NCBI RefSeq assembly: GCF_041276405.1
Contig: NZ_JBGGGT010000001.1
Coordinates: 107,501-171,500, forward strand
Direction of reading: 5' to 3'
Origin: Microvirga sp. TS319
Lineage (GTDB): Bacteria; Pseudomonadota; Alphaproteobacteria; Rhizobiales; Beijerinckiaceae
Length of the DNA stretch: 64,000 bases
In this document: positions 34,447 through 42,874 of the stretch, in pieces
Numbering within the stretch: position 1 is the first letter of the stretch
Layout: each line of letters opens with the position of its first letter
Notes under the pieces: model-generated
The model's database searches: none
The model's input: the letters and a program-made list of their open reading frames with translations, nothing else
Told to the model about the DNA's origin: nothing
Position numbers and translations under genes: made by a program

Positions 34447-35441
34447 TCCTGTCCGGAAACCGCCTGCCCCCTCTCTCCTGCAGCGGCCTTCTCGTGATCG
34501 GTGACCCTCACGTGGGGTCGCGGCGCCCTGGACGGCGCAAGGATGCAGTCTGGCCGCAGGCTCTGCTCGCCAAGCTCGAGCGCTGCGTCGCCATCGCCAA
34601 TGAGCGCGGCCTCGCGCCGGTGATCCTCGGCGACCTGTTCGACCGACCCGTGGAGCCGGACGAGGCGCTGAAGAGCCAGCTCATCCGCACGCTCAAGAGC
34701 TTCCGCCACCGTCCGCTCGTGAATGTGGGCAATCACGATATCCAGCACACGATGCTGACCGATGGCGACACGCTGGCGCTGCTCGGCCTATGCGACGTGG
34801 TGGACGTGGTCTCGGCATCCGGTCCGGTGACCGAGTTTCACATCGGGACGCGGCGCGTGGGCGTCGGCATGACGCCCTACGGTCAGGCGATCCCGACCGA
34901 TCTGCGCGGCTCCTTCTCGGACGTCGATCTCAACGCCTGGTTCACGCATCACGACATCGCCTTCGACGGCGGCTATCCGGGCGCAGTGCCGCCCTTCGCG
35001 GTCGAGGGCTGCGACGTGCTCGTCAACGGGCACATTCACAAGACCCAGAAGGCCGTGACGGCCGGGCGCACCCGCTGGCTCAACCCGGGCAACATCAACC
35101 GCCAGTCGGTGGATCTGGCGAACCATGTTCCCCGTGCCTGGATTCTCGACGCGGGTGGCGGGCTCGAGGCGCAGGATCTGCCGCATGAGCGCGACGTGTT
35201 CGATCTCACGGGGCGGATCGTGGAGGCGGCCGACGGCGGCATGGTGGCGCGCGAGGTGGAGAGCGCCTTCGTCACGCTGCTCCAGGCCGAATCCTCGACC
35301 GAGCTGAAACGCAGCGGCGACGGCTCCATCGTTCGCGACGAGGTCGAGGCGAAATTCGTGCAGGACGACACGCCGGATGCCGTGCGCGCGATCGTGCGCT
35401 CGCTCCTGAGCGAGGCCGTGGAACGGCACGCGGGGTCTTAA
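34443..35441 (+). CDS. SbcD/Mre11-like metallophosphoesterase
   Basis: 332 residues. Calcineurin-type metal ligands are complete: GDPHVG (residues about 20-25), GDLFDRP, NVGNHDIQH, the THHDIAF His and GHIHK. The length is shorter than SbcD, with a C-terminal acidic cap region (residues about 240-330). It overlaps the permuted ATPase by ATGA, so a two-protein complex of SbcCD type is likely, although in normal sbcDC operons the nuclease is encoded first. Family enzymes cut DNA ends and hairpins with manganese. Its stop and that of the converging gene at 35438 share four bases. Confidence 0.85.
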   Translation: MILSGNRLPPLSCSGLLVIGDPHVGSRRPGRRKDAVWPQALLAKLERCVAIANERGLAPVILGDLFDRPVEPDEALKSQLIRTLKSFRHRPLVNVGNHDIQHTMLTDGDTLALLGLCDVVDVVSASGPVTEFHIGTRRVGVGMTPYGQAIPTDLRGSFSDVDLNAWFTHHDIAFDGGYPGAVPPFAVEGCDVLVNGHIHKTQKAVTAGRTRWLNPGNINRQSVDLANHVPRAWILDAGGGLEAQDLPHERDVFDLTGRIVEAADGGMVAREVESAFVTLLQAESSTELKRSGDGSIVRDEVEAKFVQDDTPDAVRAIVRSLLSEAVERHAGS

Positions 35442-36088
35442 AACGCGAAGGGATCCGCATAGGGCAGGCGCCGCCTGCGGACCGGGGTTTCAGGCAGGAT
35501 CGGCCGGTTGATATCGACGGCAATGAGCCCTTCGCAGGCGAGCGCCAGGACGGCCGCGACGCCGTCCTGGGTGTTCATCACGGCGCCTGCGCAATCCACC
35601 AGCCGCATCGTGCCGGCCTCGTCGAGCTGATGCAGGACGCGGACCCGGTCTCCCGCCGTCACGGGCGTGCGCCTGCAGGCCTTGACGAGCCGCACCGTCG
35701 TAAAGCGCGGCTCGGCGCGGATGCTCGCGGCGGTCTCGATGGAAAAGTGACGGCCGTCCTCGGAGACGAGCCCATGGATCGCCGCCGTCCTCAAGGGATG
35801 GGCGAGAAGGTCCTCGTCGGTCAGCACGTCGACGAGGCAGGCCTGCCCGTCGCGGACGACCTCGAAATCCGCGACGTGCTCGATGGCGGAATCCCCGATC
35901 CTGAACGTGGCGGCTCCCGCCGGTGCGCGTAAGCTCTCGATCTCCGGGTCGAGCTCGCAGATCGCGAGAAAATCGGCCACGAGGCTGCTGCGCGTCAGCG
36001 GCACCGTGGGCTTCCTGGCGGCACGGCGGGGCCCCTGGCGCCGCTCCGGGCGGCGGTCGGACAGATCGAGGATCGCTGGCGCGGACAT
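35438..36088 (-). CDS. TnsA-like (endonuclease-fold) protein, possibly inactive
   Basis: 216 residues from ATG 36088, which follows AGGAGG by six bases. Residues about 80-105 (IEHVADFEVVRDGQACLVDVLTD) match the core strand pair of TnsA-type nucleases (DF...VDVK), but the Lys is replaced by Leu. The C-terminus (VAAVLALACEGLIAVDINRPILPETPV) resembles the TnsA winged-helix tail. It is preceded by a LexA-type box at 36166 and is divergent from the Rad52-like gene. DNA binding without cutting, or a different active site, are options. Assignment is by motif likeness only. Confidence 0.45.
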   Translation of the reverse strand: MSAPAILDLSDRRPERRQGPRRAARKPTVPLTRSSLVADFLAICELDPEIESLRAPAGAATFRIGDSAIEHVADFEVVRDGQACLVDVLTDEDLLAHPLRTAAIHGLVSEDGRHFSIETAASIRAEPRFTTVRLVKACRRTPVTAGDRVRVLHQLDEAGTMRLVDCAGAVMNTQDGVAAVLALACEGLIAVDINRPILPETPVRRRRLPYADPFAF

Positions 36089-36165
36089 TCGGGCCTCCTG
36101 GGACGAGGTGTTTGGCAGGAGAGGGCGGGGAGCATCACGATGGAGCAATTCCCCTCGACAGATAT

Positions 36166-36180
36166 GAACAAATAGGGAAC
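36166..36180. promoter_or_regulatory. LexA-type SOS box upstream of TnsA-like gene
   Basis: GAAC-AAATAGG-GAAC, then ATAATC. It matches the box at 32103 in spacing and in the following ATAAT. It is 78 bases before the minus-strand start at 36088. Confidence 0.75.
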
Positions 36181-36359
36181 ATAATCGCTCGTGTCAAACA
36201 CCATGAACCCGGCAACGACCCGTGGGGGGCAATATGCGGCGGCGCCACGGGCAACTGCCGTTGGGACACAATGACGCTGGGGTAACTGACTGAAGGATAT
36301 ACACATTTAAGCGCGCCTCACGGCCGCTTCAGTGGACCTCAAGAGCAGAATTTGCTATA

Positions 36360-36374
36360 GAACAAACGAAGAAC
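36360..36374. promoter_or_regulatory. LexA-type SOS box upstream of Rad52-like gene
   Basis: GAAC-AAACGAA-GAAC, 74 bases before ATG 36448. Same direct-repeat form as the three other boxes. Confidence 0.75.
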
Positions 36375-36447
36375 GTGCAGACCTCTCCGAAGAGGCCGCC
36401 GAAGAGCGCAGGACCGATTTTTGCGGGCAGTGAGAGATAGGATCGAG

Positions 36448-37113
36448 ATGAATACAGCAGACAAGAAAATCGCCGAGGTGCTTGCAAAATTCGATGAGCC
36501 GATCGCCGGCAATGTCTGGCGCGTCCAGGGCACGGCGGTCATCTATCACAAGACGCTCGAGCGCATCGCCGCCCAGGCCAGGATCAACTTCGACGAGCCG
36601 AAGATCATCCGGGCCGAACGCGACGAGGCTGTCATTCAGGTGACGGGCCGCATGGGCGAACGCGTGGAATGGTCGATCGGCGAGGCTCTGGTGGGCGTGA
36701 ACTATCGCGTATCAGGCAAGCAGGCGGCCTATGTCTATGCCATGGCCGAGAAGCGCGCGAAGGACCGCGTCATCCTCAAGCTCATCGAGCTCCACGGCTT
36801 CGTCTATTCAGAGGAAGAGGCCGACGAGTTCAAGCAGAGCCGTCCCGGCTCTGCCGAGCAGGCGGTGGAAGTCGAGCGCGCCGAGCCCGAGACGACGAAG
36901 GTCGAGGTGACGGCCGACGGCCGCAGCGAAGACGAATTGAAGCAGAAGATCAAGAAGGCCAAGACCATCAACGCCGTCACGGACCTTATGCTTCATGCCG
37001 ACACGCAGAAGCTGCTCTCGGCAATGCCGGAAGGCATTCGCGACGAGATCCGCGATTTCGCCAAGGCGCGTCTCGTGGAGCTCGGGTGGCCGACCAAGAA
37101 GGCGGCCGCCTAA
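36448..37113 (+). CDS. Candidate single-strand annealing protein (Rad52/ERF-like), SOS-controlled
   Basis: 221 residues from ATG 36448, with AGGA upstream. The middle segment (AAYVYAMAEKRAKDRVILKLIELHGFVYSEEEADEF) has the layout of Rad52-superfamily phage annealing proteins, where a helix ending in an RA..R motif precedes a Gly and acidic turn. Residues 40-80 (KTLERIAAQARINFDEPKIIRAERDEAVIQVTGRMG) give beta-alpha elements. The C-terminal 60 residues are helical (DELKQKIKKAKTINAVTDLMLHADTQKLLSAMPEGI). Match is partial, so the name is tentative. Near ssb and under a LexA-type box, an annealing role would fit. Confidence 0.5.
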   Translation: MNTADKKIAEVLAKFDEPIAGNVWRVQGTAVIYHKTLERIAAQARINFDEPKIIRAERDEAVIQVTGRMGERVEWSIGEALVGVNYRVSGKQAAYVYAMAEKRAKDRVILKLIELHGFVYSEEEADEFKQSRPGSAEQAVEVERAEPETTKVEVTADGRSEDELKQKIKKAKTINAVTDLMLHADTQKLLSAMPEGIRDEIRDFAKARLVELGWPTKKAAA

Positions 37114-37131
37114 TTGTGGTCTCCCGCTCAT

Positions 37132-37162
37132 GACGAGGCGGCTGACGCCGCCTCGTCTTTTA
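37132..37162 (+). terminator. Intrinsic terminator after the Rad52-like gene
   Basis: GACGAGGCGG, short loop, CCGCCTCGTC, then TTTTAT: a 10-bp perfect stem followed directly by a T tract, 18 bases after the stop. Confidence 0.85.
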
Positions 37163-37213
37163 TGCGATTTCTTTCTATCATGCACCGTCCCGGCATGAGA
37201 GGACGGAGCCTGC

Positions 37214-37381
37214 ATGAGTATCGGCACAGAACAACCCACCACCGCCGAGCGGCGCGCCGGCCTTGCACTTGTTGCGGCAGCGATCCTGTGTCTTACGGCA
37301 TCCGGCGGACTGCTCTGGTGGCATTATGGCGGCGTCATCTTCAACGATATGGTCTCGGCCGCACTGGCCTGGTGTTTCTGA
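37214..37381 (+). CDS. Small single-span membrane protein (55 aa)
   Basis: ATG 37214 with GGACGGAGCCTGC before it. Residues about 14-37 (RAGLALVAAAILCLTASGGLLWW) form one membrane span, followed by HYGGVIFNDMVSAALAWCF, also mildly hydrophobic. No domain recognised. The gene lies after the terminator of the Rad52-like gene, so it has its own promoter. A frame with good ribosome site and coding-like start and end, but without a known family. Confidence 0.55.
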   Translation: MSIGTEQPTTAERRAGLALVAAAILCLTASGGLLWWHYGGVIFNDMVSAALAWCF

Positions 37382-37762
37382 AGCGCGACGTGCGGGCGAG
37401 GGCTCGTCCTGTTCCACGGGAAGGAAGCCATGACGCGCTCCCATAAGCCGCACCATGCGGCGAGACTGACGAAGCCGGCAGAGAGCGGCAGCACGGCAAC
37501 CCAGGGAAGAGGCGCCAACGGCCAAGGGCGCGAGCCCGGTCAGGATGCTCTCGGGACATCGGGCAGCAGGCGACACGCGAGAGGACGAGAGGAAAGATAG
37601 GTTGAATTCGGCGGTCATTGCCGCGTCGCGCAAGGGTATCCGGCCGTACGCCGTGATGGGGCAGAAATCCGATCTCGACCGGAAGCGCGGTTGACTGTCG
37701 GGCTTGCTCCGCTAGACCCTGCCTCATGCGTCCGGCACGCTCCTGGTGTGTGTGTGTGAACG
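37382..37762. other. Intergenic region, nothing recognised
   Basis: 381 bp. Open frames on both strands here (up to about 128 codons on the minus strand) look like GC-driven shadows with Arg/Ser-rich products. A short TGTG repeat (37744-37758) lies just before the next gene. Confidence 0.45.
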
Positions 37763-38680
37763 ATGCAGGGCAACCGACAAGAGAGTATCGTCTTCAAGAT
37801 GAGTTATATTGTGTCACTGGTCGCCTGCTTTGCGCGCAAGATCAAGCCGTCCGCAGCGGCATGGGGGAGCCTTATCCTGTTGGCATCGAGCGGCGCGGTT
37901 CAGGCCCAATCGGTCATGGTGCCCAATTTCTGGGACCCGAAGGCGCAGCTCGAGCGACCCGAGATCCCCGCAACGCGTACGATCCGCTTCCTTGTCGACG
38001 ACGATTTTCCACCCCTGCACTTCCCCGGCCTCGACGGCACGCCGACCGGCTTCTCGGTCGAGCTCGCCCGGGCGGCCTGCGAGAGGCTGGGTCTGACCTG
38101 CACCGTCCAGGTCCGCCGCTTCGATACTCTTCTCGATGCCCTGGCCGAGAAGCAGGGCGACGTGGTCGCTGCGGCCATCCCGGTCACCCCGGACCTGCGC
38201 CGGCGTTTCGCGGTCACGGCCCCCTATTTCAAGATTCCCGCGCGGCTCGTCACGAAGTCCGCCCAGACGAAGGATCTCCCGGCATTCTCGCCCAAGGACC
38301 TCCAGGGCAAGACCATCGGCCTCGTCGAGGGGACGGCGCATGAGGCTTTCGCCAAGTCCTTTATGAAAACGTCCGTCCTCAAGCCCTATCCGGAACTCGC
38401 CGCCGCCGAGGCGGAGCTCAAGGCGGGCGCGATCGATTATGTCTTTGCGGATGGGCTCAGCCTGGCCCTCTGGATCGGCGGCGAGGATGCGGGCGGATGC
38501 TGCGTCTTTGCAGGCGGGCCCTATCTCGAGAGCCGGTTCTTCGGGGAAGGGATCGGTTTCGTGTCGCGCAACGAGGACGAGAATTTGCGCCGCGCGCTGG
38601 ATTATGCCCTGCAGCAACTCTGGAAAGAGGGCAAATACGCCGAGCTATACCTGCGGTTCTTCCCCATCAGCCCCTTTTGA
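37763..38680 (+). CDS. Periplasmic amino-acid-type binding protein (SBP family 3)
   Basis: 305 residues (or 293 from ATG 37799; neither has a clear ribosome site). Signal peptide SAAAWGSLILLASSGAVQAQ, then the family 3 pattern: TIRFLVDDDFPPLHFPGLDGTPTGFSVELARAACERLGL and LAEKQGDVVAAAIPVTPDLRRRFAVTAPYF. It has LQGKTIGLVEGTAHEAF and AGAIDYVFADGLSLALWIGG. A Cys pair (GGCCVFAG) is unusual for the group. No permease or ATPase genes are next to it, so it may be an orphan or a sensor-type binding protein. Confidence 0.82.
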   Translation: MQGNRQESIVFKMSYIVSLVACFARKIKPSAAAWGSLILLASSGAVQAQSVMVPNFWDPKAQLERPEIPATRTIRFLVDDDFPPLHFPGLDGTPTGFSVELARAACERLGLTCTVQVRRFDTLLDALAEKQGDVVAAAIPVTPDLRRRFAVTAPYFKIPARLVTKSAQTKDLPAFSPKDLQGKTIGLVEGTAHEAFAKSFMKTSVLKPYPELAAAEAELKAGAIDYVFADGLSLALWIGGEDAGGCCVFAGGPYLESRFFGEGIGFVSRNEDENLRRALDYALQQLWKEGKYAELYLRFFPISPF

Positions 38681-38804
38681 GAACCCGAGAGTCTCGATTC
38701 AGAGCCCCGCCGGGCCGCAAACCGTGTCGAGCCGCATTGACCCATGAGAGGCTCGCCCCTAGTGTGCCGCGCTTCCGGAAGCATTTTCCCCGAAGCTCAG
38801 GACC

Positions 38805-40526
38805 ATGTCTCGACCCATTATTCTCGATCCCGCCCTTATTGAAGCCGCTCAGACCGCGACTGCCTGGCCTTTCGAGGAGGCCCGCAAGCTCGTGGAGCGT
38901 CTCAAACGGACGGGCAAGAAGGAGGCTCTGTTCGAGACCGGCTACGGCCCGTCCGGCCTGCCGCACATCGGCACCTTCGGTGAAGTGGCCCGCACCAGCA
39001 TGGTGCGCCATGCCTTCCGTGTGCTGACGGGGGATTCCATTCCCACCCATCTGGTCGCGTTCTCGGACGATATGGACGGCCTGCGCAAGGTTCCGGACAA
39101 CATTCCGAACAAGGAGCTGGTGGCCTCCGCTCTTGGCAAGCCCCTGACACAGGTGCCGGATCCGTTCGGCACGCATGAGAGCTTCGCTCATCACAACAAT
39201 GCGCGCCTGCGCGAATTCCTCGATGCTTTCGGCTTCGACTACGAATTCAAGTCGGCGACCGAGTGCTACAGGTCAGGCGTTTTCGACAAGGCGCTTCTGA
39301 CGGTGCTCGAGCGCTACGACGCGGTGATGGCGATCATGCTGCCGTCGCTGCGGGAGGAGCGTCAGCAATCCTACTCGCCGTTCCTGCCGATCCATCCGAA
39401 GACCGGAATCGTGATGCAGGTGGCGATCGACGAGCGCAAGCTCGACGCCGGGACCATCGTCTGGCGCGACCCGGAAACGGGAGAGCGTTTCGAGACGCCT
39501 GTCACCGGCGGACATGCCAAGCTGCAATGGAAGCCCGACTGGGCCATGCGTTGGGTGGCGCTTGGCGTCGATTACGAGATGGCCGGCAAGGATCTCATCG
39601 ACAGCGTGAAGCTCTCGGGAGAGATCGCCAAAGCGCTCGGCGGCCTGCCGCCGGAGGGCTTCAACTACGAGCTCTTCCTCGACGAGAAGGGCCAGAAGAT
39701 CTCGAAGTCCAAGGGCAATGGCCTCACGATCGACGAGTGGCTGACCTATGGTACGCCGGACAGTCTCGCGCTCTTCATGTTCAACAAGCCGCGTGAGGCG
39801 AAGAAGCTCTATTTCGACGTCATCCCGCGCCAAGTGGACGACTACCTGACCTTCCTGGAGAAGTATCCGGGGCAGGATGCCAAGGCACGCCTGATGAATC
39901 CGGTCTGGCACCTTCATGCGGGCGACCCGCCCGCGCCGGAGCTCGTTTCGTCCGGCGGAGGCAATCAGCCCGGCACGACGATCTCGTTCTCCATGCTTCT
40001 CAACCTCGTGGCCGTTGCGAATTCAGAAGACCCGTCGGTGCTCTGGGGCTTCATTCGCCGCTATGCGCCCGGCGTGTCACCCGAGACGCATCCGCGCCTC
40101 GACAGCCTCGTGAAGCGCGCCGTGCGCTACTTCGAGGATTTCGTGAAGCCGCAGAAGACCTATCGCCTGGCGGACGACGTGGAAGCCGCCTCGCTCCAGC
40201 GGCTGAGCGATGTGCTGGCCTCGTTCGAAAGCGGCGCGCGCCCTGCCACCGCAGAGGCGATTCAGGAGGAAATCTACAACGTCGGCCGTGCGGAGCCGCG
40301 CTACCAGGATCTCAAGGCCAAGGGCGCGACGCCCGAGCGCCCGGGCGTTTCCATCGAGTGGTTCAATACGATCTACCAGGTGCTGCTCGGCGAACCGCGC
40401 GGTCCCCGCTTCGGCTCGTTCGTCGCACTCTATGGTGTGAAGGAAACGCGTGCGCTCATCGCGAAGGCGCTGGCCGGAGACCTCGTGCGCGAGCATGAGG
40501 CATTCCTGAACTCGCGCGCGGCTTGA
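38805..40526 (+). CDS. lysK: Class I lysyl-tRNA synthetase
   Basis: 573 residues. Class I signature [19 protein letters not shown] (HIGH-like HIGT near residue 52-55) and [11 protein letters not shown] (KMSKS-like, near residue 300). The archaeal-type class I enzyme is typical of Alphaproteobacteria and replaces LysS/LysU. It charges tRNA-Lys in the cytoplasm. Length matches the family. It converges with the S24 repressor gene. Confidence 0.95.
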   Translation: MSRPIILDPALIEAAQTATAWPFEEARKLVERLKRTGKKEALFETGYGPSGLPHIGTFGEVARTSMVRHAFRVLTGDSIPTHLVAFSDDMDGLRKVPDNIPNKELVASALGKPLTQVPDPFGTHESFAHHNNARLREFLDAFGFDYEFKSATECYRSGVFDKALLTVLERYDAVMAIMLPSLREERQQSYSPFLPIHPKTGIVMQVAIDERKLDAGTIVWRDPETGERFETPVTGGHAKLQWKPDWAMRWVALGVDYEMAGKDLIDSVKLSGEIAKALGGLPPEGFNYELFLDEKGQKISKSKGNGLTIDEWLTYGTPDSLALFMFNKPREAKKLYFDVIPRQVDDYLTFLEKYPGQDAKARLMNPVWHLHAGDPPAPELVSSGGGNQPGTTISFSMLLNLVAVANSEDPSVLWGFIRRYAPGVSPETHPRLDSLVKRAVRYFEDFVKPQKTYRLADDVEAASLQRLSDVLASFESGARPATAEAIQEEIYNVGRAEPRYQDLKAKGATPERPGVSIEWFNTIYQVLLGEPRGPRFGSFVALYGVKETRALIAKALAGDLVREHEAFLNSRAA

Positions 40527-40557
40527 GGCATCGATCCCACGCGTGTCATGCGCTTCG

Positions 40558-40585
40558 GGGATCGACCAGAGACGTGATCGATCCC
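40558..40585. terminator. Bidirectional hairpin between lysK and S24 repressor
   Basis: GGGATCGA, 12-base loop, TCGATCCC: an 8-bp perfect stem located between the two convergent stop codons. No clear T tract. Confidence 0.4.
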
Positions 40586-41217
40586 TATTGCCGGGCCCAC
40601 ATGATACGGGCGATCCAGGCGATTTCCTCGGCGGGAATCGCCCGGCCCTCGCTCTCCTTGGTAAGGGCCGACAGTTCCAGAGTCTTGGCGGAACGGCGCC
40701 TCAGTTCCTGGGCGATAATCTCGCCCGCAGTGGTGCAGACGACCACGCGGTCGCCCTTGCGCGGACTTGCTGTCGGCGACACGATGAGCACGTCCCCGTC
40801 CCGATAGAGGGGGGCCATCGCGTCGCCCGTCACCTCGAGGGCAAAGACCTTTTCCTGTCCGAAATCGGGAAACTCGATCTCGTCCCAACCTGGGCCGCCT
40901 GCCGGAAGGCCCTCATCGGTGAGGATCTTGCCGGAACTGGCCTGCGCCATGCCGATCATCGGAATCATGGACCGGCGCAAAGAGCCCGAGGGCTCGACGA
41001 GGCGCAGGAAATCCTCCAGCGTCGCCCCCGTGGCGCGAAGGATCTTCGAGATGGATTCCGTCGAGGGCCAGCGCTCCCGGCCTTCGGGACTCACGCGCTT
41101 CGATTTGTTGAAACTGGTGGCGTCGAGACCGGCTTTACGAGCCAACCCGGACGCGGTCATTCCGTGGCGGGCAGCGAGTGCATCGATAGCAGCCCAAACG
41201 CGCTCGTGAGATAACAT
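40585..41217 (-). CDS. HTH repressor with S24 (LexA-like) domain lacking catalytic residues
   Basis: 210 residues from ATG 41217 (AAGG upstream); the longer frame adds residues without homology. N-terminal XRE-type HTH (VWAAIDALAARHGMTASGLARKAGLDATSFNKSKRV). Residues about 120-175 are the S24 fold: KVFALEVTGDAMAPLYRDGDVLIV and GDRVVVCTTAGEIIAQELRRR. In LexA-type proteases the GDSM Ser and a Lys about 37 residues on are the catalytic dyad; here these are Ala (GCG, 40819-40821) and Gln (EIIAQEL). It is therefore probably unable to cleave itself and acts as a permanent repressor or sensor. Targets unknown. Confidence 0.82.
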   Translation of the reverse strand: MLSHERVWAAIDALAARHGMTASGLARKAGLDATSFNKSKRVSPEGRERWPSTESISKILRATGATLEDFLRLVEPSGSLRRSMIPMIGMAQASSGKILTDEGLPAGGPGWDEIEFPDFGQEKVFALEVTGDAMAPLYRDGDVLIVSPTASPRKGDRVVVCTTAGEIIAQELRRRSAKTLELSALTKESEGRAIPAEEIAWIARIMWARQ

Positions 41218-41375
41218 TTTAGGAACCTTCGCAAAGGAGCGAAAAATAAAACTGAAAGCGAACTTATGCCTAGGAATTAAGGTTGTTCTGTGGCTCTTGC
41301 AACCTGCGAAAAATCGCCGAGACATCATGGCTAGTAAGGGTTGCTCCGTAAGCAGTGCCGAGTGGTAGGAATTCC

Positions 41376-41720
41376 ATGCACATCATTTATAAAATTTGTC
41401 CGGAAAGCCTTTGGCGCGAGGCGGAATCCGCTCATTCCTTTGATGGAGCCCCTATAGATATACAGGATGGCTACCTCCATTTTTCCACGGCGGGGCAGGT
41501 GCGGGAAACTGCGGATAGGCACTTCGCGGGACTGCGCGATCTTTTGCTGATCGCAATCGATGCCGACAAGCTCGGTCCGGCTCTGCGATACGAACCGTCA
41601 CGGGGAGGCGATCTCTTTCCCCACCTTTACGCGCCGCTTGCATTGTCGGCGGTCCTGTGGGTAAAGCCGCTGCCGATCGGCCAAGACGGCCGCCATGTAT
41701 TCCCGGACCTCGATTCATGA
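41376..41720 (+). CDS. DUF952 family protein
   Basis: 114 residues from ATG 41376 after TAGGAA. The pattern [69 protein letters not shown] and [16 protein letters not shown] matches DUF952 (glutathione S-transferase-like small fold). No biochemical role is known to me. Its stop overlaps the pyrD start (ATGA), so the two are translated together, as is seen in other Alphaproteobacteria. Confidence 0.9.
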   Translation: MHIIYKICPESLWREAESAHSFDGAPIDIQDGYLHFSTAGQVRETADRHFAGLRDLLLIAIDADKLGPALRYEPSRGGDLFPHLYAPLALSAVLWVKPLPIGQDGRHVFPDLDS

Positions 41721-42802
41721 TCGGCGCGCTCTTCTCCCTGGCAAGACCCGCACTGCACGCACTCGATGCGGAAACGGCGCATCAGCTGACGATCCGCAGT
41801 CTGACTCTCATGCCGGCGGCACCCGCGTCGAAGGACGATGCCCGTTTGGCCATCGACGTTTTCAGGCATCACTTTCCCAATCCGGTAGGGCTTGCAGCAG
41901 GCTTCGACAAGCAATGCGAGGTGCCGGATCAGCTGCTATCCCTGGGCTTCGGTTTCGTGGAGCTCGGTGGTGTCGTGCCAAAGCCTCAGCTAGGCAATCC
42001 GCGCCCGCGGGTTTTCCGGCTGACGCGGGACGAGGCCGTCATCAACCGCTTCGGACTGAATAGCGAGGGGGTGGAGGCTGCACGCGAACGTCTCGCCCAT
42101 CGTTTCGGGCGCCCCGGCGTGGTGGGCGTGAATATCGGGGCGAACAAGGATTCCAACGATCGCATTTCCGATTACGTCACCTGCATCCAGGCGTTGAGCG
42201 GTCTCGTCGATTTTCTCACGATCAACGTATCCTCGCCCAACACGCCGGGTCTTCGCGACCTGCAAGGGGAGGCGTTCCTCGACGATCTGCTCGCCCGTAG
42301 CATCGAGGCGCGCAATCAGGTCGATGAAGGTCGCAGGAAGACGACAATCCTCCTGAAGATTGCGCCGGACATCTCGCTCGAAACACTCGATGCCATCGTG
42401 GCGACGGCCCTGAGGCGCGGGGTCGATGGGCTCACCGTCTCCAACACCACGGTTGCGCGGCCCGACACCTTGAAGGAGAAGGCATTGGCCGCAGAGACCG
42501 GCGGCCTGTCCGGCAAGCCGCTCTTCGTGCCATCCACCAGGATCCTGGCGGAGACCTTCCTGCGCGTCGATCGGAGGATCCCGCTTGTCGGAGTCGGGGG
42601 CGTGGATTCGGCGGAGGCCGCCTGGGCGAAGATCCGTGCGGGCGCGAGCCTCGTGCAGCTCTACTCGGCAATGGTCTACAAAGGCCCGGGCCTGATCGGC
42701 GACATCAAGCGCGGACTCGTGCAGAAGCTCGACCAGGAAAAGACATCGCTGACGCAGGCTGTCGGCCGCGATGCATCGGCCATCGCACAGGGGCGGTTCT
42801 GA
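41717..42802 (+). CDS. pyrD: Dihydroorotate dehydrogenase, class 2 (quinone)
   Basis: 361 residues from ATG 41717. Membrane-binding N-terminus ([19 protein letters not shown]), TIM barrel with [26 protein letters not shown], the FMN/orotate loop [15 protein letters not shown] with the catalytic Ser, [16 protein letters not shown] [13 protein letters not shown] and [34 protein letters not shown]. Oxidises dihydroorotate to orotate, passing electrons to quinone. The dispersed repeat starts right at its stop codon. Confidence 0.95.
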   Translation: MIGALFSLARPALHALDAETAHQLTIRSLTLMPAAPASKDDARLAIDVFRHHFPNPVGLAAGFDKQCEVPDQLLSLGFGFVELGGVVPKPQLGNPRPRVFRLTRDEAVINRFGLNSEGVEAARERLAHRFGRPGVVGVNIGANKDSNDRISDYVTCIQALSGLVDFLTINVSSPNTPGLRDLQGEAFLDDLLARSIEARNQVDEGRRKTTILLKIAPDISLETLDAIVATALRRGVDGLTVSNTTVARPDTLKEKALAAETGGLSGKPLFVPSTRILAETFLRVDRRIPLVGVGGVDSAEAAWAKIRAGASLVQLYSAMVYKGPGLIGDIKRGLVQKLDQEKTSLTQAVGRDASAIAQGRF

Positions 42803-42854
42803 GAGCATCGGACGTGAAAAGTGGACTCCGCTTTTGGGATCGCATCCGATGCTC
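42803..42854. repeat. Dispersed palindromic repeat, locus 4
   Basis: GAGCATCGGACGTGAAAAGT, then CTCCGCTTTTGGGATCGCATCCGATGCTC. Directly follows the pyrD stop, in the space between converging genes, so may work as terminator. Confidence 0.82.
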
Positions 42855-42874
42855 CCTTCTTGGAAAGAGCGGGC

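Larger units (their letters stand above)
36089..36447. promoter_or_regulatory. Intergenic region with two SOS boxes, divergent genes
   Basis: 359 bp. Two LexA-type boxes (36166-36180 and 36360-36374) sit near the two start codons. The middle part has a few short frames, including a candidate of about 28 codons from a GTG near 36191, which I do not support. Confidence 0.7.

Noticed and set aside
36191..36280. Tiny frame of about 28 codons between two SOS boxes
   Set aside because: No clear ribosome site, no conserved pattern visible, and it overlaps the expected promoter elements.
37744..37758. TG repeat as a phase-variation tract
   Set aside because: Only about six units, lies before and not inside the coding sequence, and is not placed between promoter elements I can identify.
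40585..41217. The S24 repressor as the LexA that controls the SOS boxes
   Set aside because: The DNA-binding part is XRE-like and the catalytic dyad is missing; LexA itself is expected elsewhere in the genome.
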